The notes: generated by a model from the sequence alone, not told the origin. Counted from the stretch's first letter, positions 9,482-18,871 are shown. The stretch is 64,000 nucleotides of DNA from JBCBKL01 sp038521825 (GCA_038521825.1 JBCBKL010000001.1:1-64000); one strand, 5' to 3'. A program made the numbers and translations.

Positions 9482-11395
9482 TTAGGCACGCTTGTTGTCG
9501 TCAAGATCCTCAAACTCAGCGTCGACGATATCGTCATCATCGGAACGCGGACCGGCGTCGACATCGGGCTCTTCGTCGCCATCTTCCTGCGACGACTTGT
9601 AGATCGCCTCACCCAGCTTCATGGCCGCTTCGGTCACGTTCTGGATACCCGATTTGATCTTGTCGGCGTTTTCCGTTTCCATCTCGTCCTTGAGCGCGGC
9701 GATGGCCAGTTCGATCGCTTCGATCGTGGTCGGGTCGACCTTGTCCGAATGTTCTTCCATCGACTTTTCTGTCGAGTGGATGAGGCTTTCGGCCTGGTTC
9801 TTGGCCTCGACCAGTTCCTTGCGGGCCTTGTCGGCTTCGGCGTTTTCCTCGGCGTCCTTGACCATTTGGTCGATGTCCTCATCCGAGAGACCGCCGGAGG
9901 CCTGGATCGTGATCTTCTGTTCCTTGCCTGTGCCCTTGTCCATAGCGCCCACAGACACGATGCCGTTGGCGTCGATGTCGAAGGTCACTTCGATCTGGGG
10001 CATGCCGCGCGGGGCGGGCGGGATGTTCTCAAGATTGAAGGCACCCAGCAGCTTGTTGTCCGACGCCATTTCGCGCTCGCCCTGGAAAACCCGGATGGTC
10101 ACGGCATTCTGGTTGTCCTCCGCAGTCGAGAAGATCTGAGACTTCTTCGTCGGGATCGTCGTGTTGCGGTCGATCAGGCGGGTGAATACGCCACCCAGCG
10201 TTTCGATACCTAGCGACAACGGTGTGACGTCGAGCAGAACAACGTCCTTTACGTCGCCTTGCAGAACACCGGCCTGAATGGCGGCGCCCATTGCGACAAC
10301 CTCATCCGGGTTCACGCCCTTGTGGGGCTCCTTGCCGAAGAACTTTGTAACTTCTTCGACGACCTTGGGCATCCGGGTCATGCCACCGACCAGAACAACT
10401 TCGTCGATATCGTTTGCCGAGAGGCCCGCATCTTTCAGCGCAGCCTGGCAGGGCTTGAGCGAATTCTTGATCAGGTCACCGACGAGCGATTCCAGCTTTG
10501 CCCGGGTCAGCTTCATAACCATGTGCAGCGGTTGGCCGCCATTCGGGTCCATTGAGATAAACGGCTGGTTGATCTCGGTTTGGCTGGAAGATGAAAGTTC
10601 GATCTTCGCTTTTTCAGCTGCCTCTTTCAGGCGCTGAAGGGCCATCTTGTCTTTGGTCAGATCGACGCCGTTTTCCTTTTTAAACTCGTCCGCGAGGTAG
10701 TTCACGATCCGCATGTCAAAGTCTTCGCCACCAAGGAACGTGTCACCGTTGGTCGATTTGACTTCGAACAGGCCGTCGTCGATTTCCAGGATCGTTACGT
10801 CAAAGGTACCGCCGCCAAGGTCATAAACCGCGATAGTTTGCGTATTTTCCTTGTCGAGACCGTAGGCCAGCGCGGCTGCTGTCGGTTCGTTGATGATGCG
10901 GAGCACTTCGAGACCCGCGATCTTGCCGGCGTCTTTCGTGGCCTGACGCTGTGCGTCGTTGAAGTACGCGGGTACGGTTATAACCGCCTGCGTCACCTCT
11001 TCGCCGAGATAGCTTTCAGCGGTTTCTTTCATCTTGCCCAGAATGAAGGCGGAGATCTGTGAGGGCGAATATTTGTCGTCCTTTGCCTCGACCCACGCGT
11101 CGCCATTGCCGCCGTCGATTACGGCATAGGGCAGGTTTTTTTTGTCTTTTGCGAGATCTTCATCGTCAAACCGACGACCAATCAAACGCTTAACACCGAA
11201 AACGGTGTTGTCGGGATTGGTGACCGCCTGCCGTTTGGCGGGCTGTCCAACAAGGCGTTCGTTGTCTGTGAACGCTACGATAGAAGGCGTTGTACGCGCG
11301 CCTTCGGCGTTTTCGATAACCCGGGGCTGACTGCCGTCCATGATCGCGACGCAGCTGTTGGTTGTCCCAAGGTCAATACCGATGACTTTACCCAT
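9482..11395 (-). CDS. dnaK: Molecular chaperone DnaK (Hsp70)
   Basis: DnaK is the cytoplasmic Hsp70 ATPase that folds and remodels proteins with DnaJ and GrpE. The 637 residues have the expected length. Visible are the phosphate-1 loop IGIDLGTTNSCVA, the signature VYDLGGGTFDVTILE, VLVGGMTRMPKV, and the substrate-binding domain followed by a lid ending in an acidic tail (EEPDVDAGPRSDDDDIVDAE). Transcription probably starts from the RpoH-type promoter 100 bp upstream. grpE is not in this window. Confidence 0.99.
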   Translation of the reverse strand: MGKVIGIDLGTTNSCVAIMDGSQPRVIENAEGARTTPSIVAFTDNERLVGQPAKRQAVTNPDNTVFGVKRLIGRRFDDEDLAKDKKNLPYAVIDGGNGDAWVEAKDDKYSPSQISAFILGKMKETAESYLGEEVTQAVITVPAYFNDAQRQATKDAGKIAGLEVLRIINEPTAAALAYGLDKENTQTIAVYDLGGGTFDVTILEIDDGLFEVKSTNGDTFLGGEDFDMRIVNYLADEFKKENGVDLTKDKMALQRLKEAAEKAKIELSSSSQTEINQPFISMDPNGGQPLHMVMKLTRAKLESLVGDLIKNSLKPCQAALKDAGLSANDIDEVVLVGGMTRMPKVVEEVTKFFGKEPHKGVNPDEVVAMGAAIQAGVLQGDVKDVVLLDVTPLSLGIETLGGVFTRLIDRNTTIPTKKSQIFSTAEDNQNAVTIRVFQGEREMASDNKLLGAFNLENIPPAPRGMPQIEVTFDIDANGIVSVGAMDKGTGKEQKITIQASGGLSDEDIDQMVKDAEENAEADKARKELVEAKNQAESLIHSTEKSMEEHSDKVDPTTIEAIELAIAALKDEMETENADKIKSGIQNVTEAAMKLGEAIYKSSQEDGDEEPDVDAGPRSDDDDIVDAEFEDLDDNKRA

Positions 11396-11496
11396 ATTTC
11401 GATCCCTCTTTTCTTAAAAGGCGATGGCACGAGACCCCGACCCAGTATGGCATCGTGGCCACGAATTGTTGCACGGTGACCCGCGCTTCGGGGGGT

Positions 11497-11525
11497 ATAT
11501 AAGGAGCAGACATAGGCCCTGCAAG
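11497..11525 (-). promoter_or_regulatory. Heat-shock (RpoH, sigma-32) type promoter of dnaK-dnaJ
   Basis: On the minus strand CTTG (11522-11525) is followed after 18 bases by CTTATAT (11497-11503). This fits the alphaproteobacterial RpoH consensus of CTTG in the -35 and CYTATNT in the -10. It sits about 100 bp before the dnaK ATG, which agrees with heat-shock control of dnaKJ in this class. Confidence 0.65.
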
Positions 11526-11580
11526 CGTGGAGATACGCGTCTGACTTGCAATTTGCGGCCTAAGAAAAGGTTAATCTCGC

Positions 11581-12180
11581 ATGGTTCTGCGCATCAGAGG
11601 CTTTGATATCTTCGAGCGGCATCTGGATCCCCAAGAGCAGGCTGCCCTCGTGGGCCGCATCCGAGACGTCGTGAAATTGGCCCCCCTGTTTTCACCAGAC
11701 ACCCCCTATGGAAAGCCAATGTCGGTCCGAATAACTTCGGCAGGCAGATACGGCTGGTACGCGGACCGTTCCGGTTATCGCTATGTGCCGCACCATCCAT
11801 CAGGAACGGCATGGCCACCGATACCTAACGAGGTTCTGTCAATTTGGGATGCGGTGACGGGCCTTAAACGGAAACCGGATTGCTGCCTGATCAACTTCTA
11901 CGGTCAGGATGCGCGGATGGGGATGCATCAGGACAAGGATGAGGCTGATTTCAAGTGGCCCGTCGTTTCGGTCTCGCTGGGTGATGAGGGTTTGTTTCGG
12001 ATCGGCAATACGACACGCGGCGGCAAGACCGAGTCGATCTGGCTGCGCTCGGGCGATGTCGTGGTTATGGGCGGGGAAGCGCGGCTGACCTATCACGGGG
12101 TCGATCGTATCCGGTTTGGTTCGTCGACCCTGTTGCCGCAGGGTGGACGGATCAACCTCACGCTTCGGGTGGTGGATTAA
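11581..12180 (+). CDS. alkB: Alpha-ketoglutarate-dependent dioxygenase AlkB
   Basis: AlkB repairs 1-methyladenine and 3-methylcytosine in DNA by oxidative demethylation with Fe(II), oxygen and 2-oxoglutarate. The 199-residue protein has the iron ligands H116 and D118 (GMHQDKDEADFKWP) and H172 (LTYHGVDR). The C-terminal R-x-N-x-T-x-R motif (R190 INLTL R196) binds 2-oxoglutarate. All core residues are present, so it should be active. Its stop overlaps the stop of the convergent SH3 gene by 2 bases. It is divergent from dnaK; I see no Ada operator. Confidence 0.95.
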   Translation: MVLRIRGFDIFERHLDPQEQAALVGRIRDVVKLAPLFSPDTPYGKPMSVRITSAGRYGWYADRSGYRYVPHHPSGTAWPPIPNEVLSIWDAVTGLKRKPDCCLINFYGQDARMGMHQDKDEADFKWPVVSVSLGDEGLFRIGNTTRGGKTESIWLRSGDVVVMGGEARLTYHGVDRIRFGSSTLLPQGGRINLTLRVVD

Positions 12181-12857
12181 GGCACCATTGTGCAGCAGCC
12201 CGAGAGTAGTATCGGGTCGACATCCGATCGTTGCAGTCCAAAGTCGATCGTCAGTCCAAAGAGCCGATCCGACATTCCATCCGAACACTGGTGACCGGCG
12301 ATCAGCGCTGTCATCTGGGTTTGCTCGTTGGCAGCCGATATGGCGACGCGGTCCGTTCGGTTGATGGACGAGAATTGTGTTTGAACATCAAGCACCAGTT
12401 CGGGCTGAGACGGCGTTTGGAGAACGATCTGATCATCATCGCGGATGGCGACGGCCCAGAAGGGCTCGGTTCCAAAGCAGGTCAGCGGTGTCTGTCCGAC
12501 CACCAACTCTACGTCGCGGCGCAGATACCGGAACGCTGCCCAACCCGACCCTTCGCCAACGTTGACGCGCGCCCAAAGCCCGTCTGAAGATTGATCGACA
12601 ACCTCGACCTCCCGTGCGTTGTACGCCAGTGATCCAATGATATCGGCATCGGTCGACGGTTCGGCCCGGACATTCAGACTATCATTCTCGGCAACGCCGG
12701 TAACATTGTAGAGGGCCGGAAATTCGAATGCTGCAGCAGCGCCGCACCATAAAATCGCTAAAAAGGCTAGCGCCGCGCGCCCCAGCTGAGCGAGGCGGTT
12801 TTTCGGGTGTAGAATTCGCCCATCATTCCGATCGTCATCAAGACCAAGCCAACCCAA
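12177..12857 (-). CDS. Exported SH3-domain protein
   Basis: This 226-residue protein has a bacterial SH3 domain at about 50-115 (ENDSLNVRAEPSTDADIIGS, then GWAAFRYLRR), usually a wall-binding module, followed by an unassigned C-terminal domain with cysteines at CFGTEPFW, HQCSDG and CC near the end. A signal peptide-like stretch (AALAFLAILWCGAAAAF) lies around 28-44. The ATG at 12857 overlaps the upstream permease gene by 91 bp. The true start may be a nonstandard codon just before the signal peptide, because no ATG, GTG or TTG is available nearer. Function is unknown. Confidence 0.75.
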   Translation of the reverse strand: MGWLGLDDDRNDGRILHPKNRLAQLGRAALAFLAILWCGAAAAFEFPALYNVTGVAENDSLNVRAEPSTDADIIGSLAYNAREVEVVDQSSDGLWARVNVGEGSGWAAFRYLRRDVELVVGQTPLTCFGTEPFWAVAIRDDDQIVLQTPSQPELVLDVQTQFSSINRTDRVAISAANEQTQMTALIAGHQCSDGMSDRLFGLTIDFGLQRSDVDPILLSGCCTMVP

Positions 12858-13591
12858 AATGCGTACTCCCAGTTGCTGTAGCGCGGATAGTAGTCAATGA
12901 AGGCATAGCCCCGCGCCTGGTCAATTGCATGAAACAGCGGGTTCCAGTCAAACATGGCCAACATGAAGCTTGGTAACGTGTTCGCCACGAACATTTTTCC
13001 GGACGCGATCATATTGGCGCGCTGGTAAAGCGTCGAGAAGATGCTGACGAATGTGGGCGCCCACGGCTTGAGCGCAAGCAGGACCATGCCCAGCCCAACA
13101 CCCGAGAACCAGGCCAGTAGAAGCATCGCGAAGGCGCTGAGCGGATCCAGGATCTCGAACGGCGTAAAGGCGACGTGATAAACGAACAGGATTAGCGCAC
13201 AGGACAGGACCTGAATATAAAGTGCGCCCAGTGCCGAAGACAAAATCGCGACCGCCGTGCTCATCGGCGCATGCTGCATCATCGGGCTTGCTGGCCCCTC
13301 GGATCCCACGACTGCGCCCAGAGTTTTGGTGTGCGTCATGTAAAGGAAGATACCCGACATGATGTAGATCAGGAAATCGCCTCTGATCGCTGCCCCGCGC
13401 AAGCCAAGGATCGAGAACATGAAATAGAAGATCAGCACCAGCATCACGGCTTGCAGCAAGTTCATGGCAATCGCCATGAAGGCGTTGTTGTGGGTCTTCC
13501 GAACGCTGCGGACGATGGAGTGATAGACGACTTCACTCATCGACAGCGCACTGCCGACGCTGGACTTTGGCTTACGAACTGACTGGAACAT
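12767..13591 (-). CDS. ABC-2 type permease for polysaccharide export (KpsM-like)
   Basis: This 274-residue inner-membrane protein has six hydrophobic segments and resembles KpsM/Wzm permeases that export capsule or O-antigen chains. The C-terminal portion (FDWNPLFHAIDQARGYAF) is typical of the family, where an FNPLxHxIExxR-like stretch is conserved. No KpsT/Wzt ATPase or KpsE/D partner is in the window, so its partners must be encoded elsewhere. It starts 119 bp from the divergent cysQ ATG. The nearby kdsB and glycosyltransferases fit an exported glycan. Confidence 0.85.
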   Translation of the reverse strand: MFQSVRKPKSSVGSALSMSEVVYHSIVRSVRKTHNNAFMAIAMNLLQAVMLVLIFYFMFSILGLRGAAIRGDFLIYIMSGIFLYMTHTKTLGAVVGSEGPASPMMQHAPMSTAVAILSSALGALYIQVLSCALILFVYHVAFTPFEILDPLSAFAMLLLAWFSGVGLGMVLLALKPWAPTFVSIFSTLYQRANMIASGKMFVANTLPSFMLAMFDWNPLFHAIDQARGYAFIDYYPRYSNWEYAFWVGLVLMTIGMMGEFYTRKTASLSWGARR

Positions 13592-13710
13592 GATCGCTTT
13601 TGCCCGTGATGAGCGACAATTTGCAGGGAATTCTTGCCGTTCCGTTAGCGGCGGACCATAAGGCCGTTGTTTTTATTTGGCAACAAACGCGCTTGGGAAG
13701 GTTCTTATCG

Positions 13711-14505
13711 ATGTACGACTCTCTTGTACCGGTTATGCGGCGTCTGGCCCTCGAGGCCGGAGACGCGATCATGCAAATCTACGATTCTGACGATTTTGGG
13801 GTCAAAGTTAAGTCAGATGAGAGCCCCGTTACCGAAGCGGACGAACGTGCAGACGCGCTGATTTCGAAGGGGCTTCGAGAGGCATTCCCCGACATCACGC
13901 TGATCACCGAAGAGCAGGCCGAGACACACAAAAGCGGTGCCGACACGTTCCTGATCGTCGACCCGCTCGACGGAACCAAGGAATTCATCAACCGCCGGGG
14001 TGATTTCACGGTGAACATTGCTTTGGTTGAGAATGGCGTTCCTGTACGGGGCGTTGTCTATGCACCGGCACGGGACCGGATGTTCTTTACCTTGCCTGAC
14101 GGTCAGTCGGTCGAAGAAGCCGGGCCGTTCTCTCCGGACGCGATTGGAGAGACGAAGCCGATCAACGTTGCCGACAGTGATAACGCATCCCTGATGGTCG
14201 TTGCATCGAAGTCTCACCGCGATCAGGCCACCGACGACTACATCGCGCAGTATGCTGTGAAGGATATGAAAAGCGCGGGGTCGTCGCTGAAGTTCTGCCT
14301 TGTTGCGACGGGTGAGGCTGACCTTTACCCAAGGTTGGGCCGAACGATGGAATGGGATACCGCCGCCGGCCATGCTGTGCTGTCTGGCGCGGGCGGTGCC
14401 GTCGTGCGCTTCGACGATCTGACCCCGCTGCAATATGGCAAGGACGATTACGCTAATCCGTTCTTCATTGCCTATGCGCCAGCCGTGGATCTTAAGAAGG
14501 CTTGA
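13711..14505 (+). CDS. cysQ: 3'(2'),5'-bisphosphate nucleotidase CysQ
   Basis: CysQ hydrolyses PAP to AMP and so removes the by-product of sulfate assimilation and of PAPS-dependent sulfotransferases. The 264-residue protein has the inositol-phosphatase superfamily metal site DPLDGTKEFI, the upstream glutamates ITEEQAE and the distal motif EWDTAAGHAV. An upstream in-frame ATG at 13600 would add 37 residues; I chose 13711 because GGGAAGG precedes it and the family starts at this point. The stop overlaps the kdsB start (TGATG). Proximity to a sulfotransferase gene 7 kb away is notable. Confidence 0.92.
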   Translation: MYDSLVPVMRRLALEAGDAIMQIYDSDDFGVKVKSDESPVTEADERADALISKGLREAFPDITLITEEQAETHKSGADTFLIVDPLDGTKEFINRRGDFTVNIALVENGVPVRGVVYAPARDRMFFTLPDGQSVEEAGPFSPDAIGETKPINVADSDNASLMVVASKSHRDQATDDYIAQYAVKDMKSAGSSLKFCLVATGEADLYPRLGRTMEWDTAAGHAVLSGAGGAVVRFDDLTPLQYGKDDYANPFFIAYAPAVDLKKA

Positions 14506-15305
14506 TGTCGGTTCTAATCGTTATTCCGGCCCGATATGCGTCCAGCCGCTATCCGGGAAAGCCCCTCGCCTTGTTGCGGGGGGCAACCGGAGAGGCGCGA
14601 AGCCTGATCGAGAGAACGTGGCTGGCCGCTCAAGAAGTCGGATCTCCGAACCGGGCGGTCATCGCGACGGATGATGCGCGGATCAGCGACGCAGCGAATG
14701 CGTTCGGCGCAGAGGTCGTCATGACATCTGAGACCTGCGCGAACGGCACCGAGCGTTGTGCGGAGGCAGCTCTGAAGCTGTCCGAAGGTTTCGATATCGT
14801 GGTGAACCTGCAGGGTGATGCGCCTCTGACCCCGCCCTGGTTCCTCGATGATCTCGTTTCGGCATTGCGCGAAAATCCGGATATGAGCGTTGCAACACCT
14901 GTCTTGCGCTGCGATGGCGAAATGCTTGCGGCGTTGGTTGCCGATCGAAAAGCCGGGCGGGTTGGCGGCACGACGGCTGTTTTTGATCGGACAGGTCGCG
15001 CCCTTTATTTCTCCAAAGAGGTCGTGCCGTTCACCAACACAATTTACGAAAACTCGGCCGAAACCCCGGTCTTTCACCATGTGGGTGTATATGCCTACCG
15101 GTCGGCGGCGCTGCAGCAGTACCAAAATCTGGGATGCGGGCCGCTCGAAGAGTTGGAGGGGCTTGAACAACTGCGTTTCCTCGAAAACGGGCTCTCTGTC
15201 CGCTGTGTCGAGGTAAGCGCACGAGGGCGGAGTTTCTGGGAGCTGAACAACCCCGAAGATGTTGAGAAGATCGAGGCCATGATGCTCGACATGGGCCTGG
15301 CCTAG
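14505..15305 (+). CDS. kdsB: 3-deoxy-manno-octulosonate cytidylyltransferase (CMP-Kdo synthetase)
   Basis: KdsB activates Kdo with CTP to CMP-Kdo for lipid A core or Kdo-containing capsule linkers. The 266-residue protein begins MSVLIVIPARYASSRYPGKPL, with the nucleotide-binding R-x-x-S-x-R-x-P-G-K-P-L pattern; NLQGDAPL is the D-containing metal region. An insertion after the first motif (LRGATGEARSLIERTW) distinguishes it slightly from shorter homologues. It is translationally coupled to cysQ. KdsD, the first enzyme of Kdo synthesis, is encoded about 11 kb away. Confidence 0.93.
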   Translation: MSVLIVIPARYASSRYPGKPLALLRGATGEARSLIERTWLAAQEVGSPNRAVIATDDARISDAANAFGAEVVMTSETCANGTERCAEAALKLSEGFDIVVNLQGDAPLTPPWFLDDLVSALRENPDMSVATPVLRCDGEMLAALVADRKAGRVGGTTAVFDRTGRALYFSKEVVPFTNTIYENSAETPVFHHVGVYAYRSAALQQYQNLGCGPLEELEGLEQLRFLENGLSVRCVEVSARGRSFWELNNPEDVEKIEAMMLDMGLA

Positions 15306-15792
15306 CGGTGATCGGTCAGTGACATCCGATTCGACTTCGCATTGCCAATCGTTTGGGCAAAACGCTGCGCGATTTTTTTGCAACAACGACCGGTTCCGGC
15401 GGCGAGCCGCCGACGTTTCAGAGGATGAACCAAGTATGGCAAGCTCAATTTCAGCAGTCAAAAAGGGATCCGGTGCTAGCTAAGCGTTTGACAAAAAAAG
15501 GATAAATTCTGAGCAAAGAGCAGGGCGGGTAAGTACCTTCTTGCTGTGAGGACAGTTTTGCCGAGGTTGGATGGTAGGGACGGCCACAAAGTCACCTCTA
15601 CCTATACGAGAATTTTCACTGTATTTCTGCGATGCGGCGATCGCGCTGCTTGCGAATGCAGAGAAAAGCGGGAAGAGTTCGGGTGTTGATAAAATTTTTT
15701 AACTACGCGGACACTTTCTATCATGATTTGTCCACAATTAAGTGCATAAGGGGCGCCCTAGAGGCAGCTCGGTGAAAGCAAGGGGTAAGAAA
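15306..15792. other. 487-bp noncoding gap upstream of galU
   Basis: This is the AT-richest stretch near the glycan genes. I see a short GC inverted repeat (CGGCGG-CGAG-CCGCCG, about 15398-15413), runs of T and A (around 15374, 15488 and 15692), and a lone DnaA-box-like TTGTCCACA at 15728-15736. The galU ATG at 15793 is preceded by AAGGGGTAAG. No convincing ORF or sigma-70 promoter pair with good spacing could be fixed by eye. It probably carries a regulated promoter and leader for galU-galE. Confidence 0.5.
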
Positions 15793-16686
15793 ATGCGTAA
15801 AAAGGTTACCAAAGCCATTTTTCCGGTGGCAGGTTTGGGAACAAGGTTTTTGCCGGCAACCAAATCCGTACCAAAAGAGATTATGACATTGGTCGACCGC
15901 CCGCTGATCCAGTACGCGATCGACGAAGCACGTGCAGCCGGCATCAAGGAATTCATTTTTGTGACATCGCGCGGCAAAGGTGCGCTTGAAGACTATTTTG
16001 ATCATTCTCCTATCCTTGAGCAGGAGCTTCGGAAAAAGGGTAAGGATGAACTCCTCGAAGTTCTTGAAACAACGAACATGGACAGCGGCGCGATCGCGTA
16101 TATCCGTCAGCACAAGGCGCTTGGGCTTGGTCATGCGGTCTGGTGTGCCCGCCGCCTCATTGCAAACGAACCCTTTGCCGTGATTTTGCCGGACGACGTG
16201 ATCGCGGCGGAGAAGCCTTGCCTTCAGCAAATGGTCGAGGCCTACGAAGAGACCGGCGGCAACATGGTCGCCGCGATGGAAGTGCCGCCGGAGAAGGCAT
16301 CGTCCTACGGTGTGCTCGACGTGCAGGATGACATGGGCCACATGGTCGGTGTGAAAGGCATGGTTGAAAAGCCCGCAAAGGGTACGGCACCGTCAAACCT
16401 GGCGGTTATCGGTCGCTACATTCTTGCGCCGCAGGTTCTTTCCAACCTGAACAAGATCAAGGCCGGCGCCGGTGGTGAGATCCAGTTGACAGACGCTATC
16501 GCCGACGAAATCAACACCGAGCGCGGCGTCTATGGCTATCGCTTCCGCGGACAGCGGTTTGACTGCGGATCCAAAAGCGGTTTCCTGCAGGCGACCGTTG
16601 CGTTCGGGCTTGGCCGCGAAGAGTTGCGTGAAGATCTCTATACTTATATCCGTGACATCGTCAGCATGGAGAACGCGGCCGAATAA
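15793..16686 (+). CDS. galU: UTP-glucose-1-phosphate uridylyltransferase GalU
   Basis: GalU makes UDP-glucose from glucose-1-phosphate and UTP. The 297-residue protein has the nucleotidyltransferase signature GLGTRFLPATKSVPKEI, the LPDDV metal region, VEKP and the C-terminal FDCGSKSGFLQA. An in-frame ATG at 15742 would add 17 basic residues, but AAGGGGTAAG sits just before 15793 and the protein family begins there. It precedes galE by 23 bp and feeds it. UDP-glucose also feeds Ugd at the right end of the window. Confidence 0.95.
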   Translation: MRKKVTKAIFPVAGLGTRFLPATKSVPKEIMTLVDRPLIQYAIDEARAAGIKEFIFVTSRGKGALEDYFDHSPILEQELRKKGKDELLEVLETTNMDSGAIAYIRQHKALGLGHAVWCARRLIANEPFAVILPDDVIAAEKPCLQQMVEAYEETGGNMVAAMEVPPEKASSYGVLDVQDDMGHMVGVKGMVEKPAKGTAPSNLAVIGRYILAPQVLSNLNKIKAGAGGEIQLTDAIADEINTERGVYGYRFRGQRFDCGSKSGFLQATVAFGLGREELREDLYTYIRDIVSMENAAE

Positions 16687-16709
16687 GGCAGCTCTGGAGA
16701 ACTGGGCGC

Positions 16710-17693
16710 TTGAAGACAATCCTCGTGACTGGTGGTGCGGGCTATATTGGCTCGCACGCCTGCAAGGCCCTTAGAGACGCCGGGTACAGTCCCCTCACTT
16801 TCGACAACTTCGCGACTGGCTGGCGTGACGCCGTCAAGTTCGGGCCGATCGAAGAAGGCGATCTGCTGGATCGCGCAAGGCTCGACGAGATCTTTGAACG
16901 GCATCAGCCATCGGCGGTCATGCACTTTGCCGCCCTTAGTCAGGTTGGCGAAAGCATGAAGGAGCCTGGCAAGTACTGGCGGAACAATGTCCTGGGCAGC
17001 CTGAACCTGATCGAGGCGGCGGTTGCGGCGGGGTGCATGGATTTCGTGTTTTCGTCGACCTGTGCGACCTATGGCGACCAGGACGGCGTGACACTTGATG
17101 AAAGTAGTGCGCAGCATCCGATCAATGCGTACGGTGCGTCCAAACGGGCAATCGAGGAGATCCTGCGCGATTTCGAAGCGTCGCATGGTTTGCGCCACGT
17201 TATTTTCCGGTACTTCAACGTTGCCGGCGCGGATCCGGAGGCAGAGATAGGCGAGTTCCATCAGCCAGAGACCCACCTTATCCCACTGATGCTGGACGCC
17301 ATCGCAGGCAAGCGGGATGCGCTGACCATTTTCGGCACCGATTACGAGACCCATGATGGGACTTGCATCCGTGACTATGTTCATGTTTGCGATCTGGTTG
17401 ATGCGCACGTTCTGGGCTTAAAATGGCTGGCAGACGGGAAAGATAGCCGCGTCTTTAACCTTGGCACAGGCAGCGGCTTCACCGTGCGCGAAGTCATCGA
17501 TCATTCCCGGGCCGTGACCAATCAGGAAGTCCCCTATGTCGAGGGGGATCGGCGTCCCGGTGATTGCACCAAGCTTGTGTCCGGATCCTCGCGGGCCGAA
17601 ACCGAACTGGGCTGGGCCCCGACGCGATCGGACCTGAAAACGATGATCAGTGACGCTTGGCGATGGCACCGGTCGGGTCACTACGACAACTGA
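16710..17693 (+). CDS. galE: UDP-glucose 4-epimerase GalE
   Basis: GalE interconverts UDP-glucose and UDP-galactose with bound NAD. The 327-residue extended SDR has GGAGYIGSH (8-16), the catalytic YGASK, and RYFNVAGADP. It starts with TTG at 16710 after CTGGAGA, the only start that keeps the Rossmann strand intact. Its TGA overlaps the ATG of the next gene, a glycosyltransferase, so it sits in an operon galU-galE-GT that links precursor supply to polymer synthesis. Confidence 0.95.
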   Translation: MKTILVTGGAGYIGSHACKALRDAGYSPLTFDNFATGWRDAVKFGPIEEGDLLDRARLDEIFERHQPSAVMHFAALSQVGESMKEPGKYWRNNVLGSLNLIEAAVAAGCMDFVFSSTCATYGDQDGVTLDESSAQHPINAYGASKRAIEEILRDFEASHGLRHVIFRYFNVAGADPEAEIGEFHQPETHLIPLMLDAIAGKRDALTIFGTDYETHDGTCIRDYVHVCDLVDAHVLGLKWLADGKDSRVFNLGTGSGFTVREVIDHSRAVTNQEVPYVEGDRRPGDCTKLVSGSSRAETELGWAPTRSDLKTMISDAWRWHRSGHYDN

Positions 17694-18700
17694 TGCCGAT
17701 ACCATATTGGCAGGCATATCGCTTGAGGTGGAAGCGCCGCAGGTTGCTATGGCGCTCATTCCGCAGCAGGCATCAACTGCGTGTGGTTGCGAACCGTACC
17801 AAGCAGATTAAGCCTGGTGATATTCTCGTGGCCCTCGCCCAGAGGAACGAGGCGTTGCGCCTTCCCCACTTTATTGAGTATTACCGCAAACTTGGTGCGG
17901 ATCACTTTCTGGTAGTGGACAATGATAGTTCAGACGGCAGCCGCGAGTTTCTGGCGAAGCAGCCTGATGTGTCAATTTGGCAGACCGATCAGAGCTATCG
18001 ATCCGCGCGGTTTGGCCTTGATTGGGTTAACTGGCTTTTAATGCGCTACGCCCACGGGCACTGGACCCTGACGGTTGATGCTGACGAATTGCTGGTGTTT
18101 AGCGGAATGCCAGACCGCTCGCTGAGGTCGCTGACCCAGGTTCTGGAGGCGCGCCAGCAGAATGCGATGGGTACGCTGATGATTGACCTTTTTCCCGAGG
18201 GATCGCTTGGCAAGCAGGGCTATGCGCCGGGTGACGATCCGTTGTCGGTGCTCACCTGTTTCGACGCGGGGGATTACACGGCGGCACGCCAGAATCCGCT
18301 TGGCAATCTTTGGGTGCAAGGGGGGACAAGGCGCCGCGTCTTTTTTGATGACAACCCGGCTCAGGCACCGACCCTGAACAAGCTGCCATTGGTGTTTTGG
18401 AACCGGCGCTATGCCTTCGTGAACTCGACCCACTCAATTCTGCCACGCGCGCTAAACGCCGAATATGACGGCCCCGGTGACCCAAGGCCAAGCGGCGTAT
18501 TGCTTCACACGAAGTTCCTGCCTGACATTGTGACCCGTTCGGCCATTGAAGCGGAACGAGGAGAGCATTTCACGAACCCGGCGAAGCTCAGTGGTTATTA
18601 TGAACGGATCGGAACCGCTCCGGTCTTGTGGCATGATCAGTCAGAACGGTACGAAGGCCCCCAGCAGCTGATTGATCTTGGTCTGATGTCTGCAATCTGA
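17693..18700 (+). CDS. Glycosyltransferase family 2-like protein (Glyco_tranf_2_4 type), first paralogue
   Basis: This 335-residue cytoplasmic protein has a GT-A core. It shows the N-terminal nucleotide region (ALAQRNEALRLPHFIEYYRK), DNDSSDGSREFL and the metal-binding DxD in VDADELLVF. The donor and acceptor are unknown. It starts at the ATG coupled to galE (TGATG). Residues 10-35 are very basic (WKRRRLLWRSFRSR), perhaps for membrane contact. About one third to one half of its residues recur in the next gene, so the pair arose by duplication. Confidence 0.85.
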   Translation: MPIPYWQAYRLRWKRRRLLWRSFRSRHQLRVVANRTKQIKPGDILVALAQRNEALRLPHFIEYYRKLGADHFLVVDNDSSDGSREFLAKQPDVSIWQTDQSYRSARFGLDWVNWLLMRYAHGHWTLTVDADELLVFSGMPDRSLRSLTQVLEARQQNAMGTLMIDLFPEGSLGKQGYAPGDDPLSVLTCFDAGDYTAARQNPLGNLWVQGGTRRRVFFDDNPAQAPTLNKLPLVFWNRRYAFVNSTHSILPRALNAEYDGPGDPRPSGVLLHTKFLPDIVTRSAIEAERGEHFTNPAKLSGYYERIGTAPVLWHDQSERYEGPQQLIDLGLMSAI

Positions 18701-18871
18701 CCGATCGCGCGGGCTGTGTGAACCCGACCCAAAGACTGTGACGGGTCAACGATTTCTAAATCCGTTGATTTCAATAAGATTCATGTGACATCTTGCCTGA
18801 AAATATCGAGGTAGCAGGACGCACGCGTCCGGAAGGTCAACTCCTTCCAACATCTGAGATCGGATAAAGAC

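Noticed and set aside
9458..10213. Plus-strand frame opposite dnaK
   Set aside because: It is an antisense shadow; the true gene is dnaK on the minus strand.
15728..15736. DnaA-box-like TTGTCCACA as a replication origin
   Set aside because: It is a single site without a cluster, an AT-rich unwinding element next to dnaA, or other origin genes.
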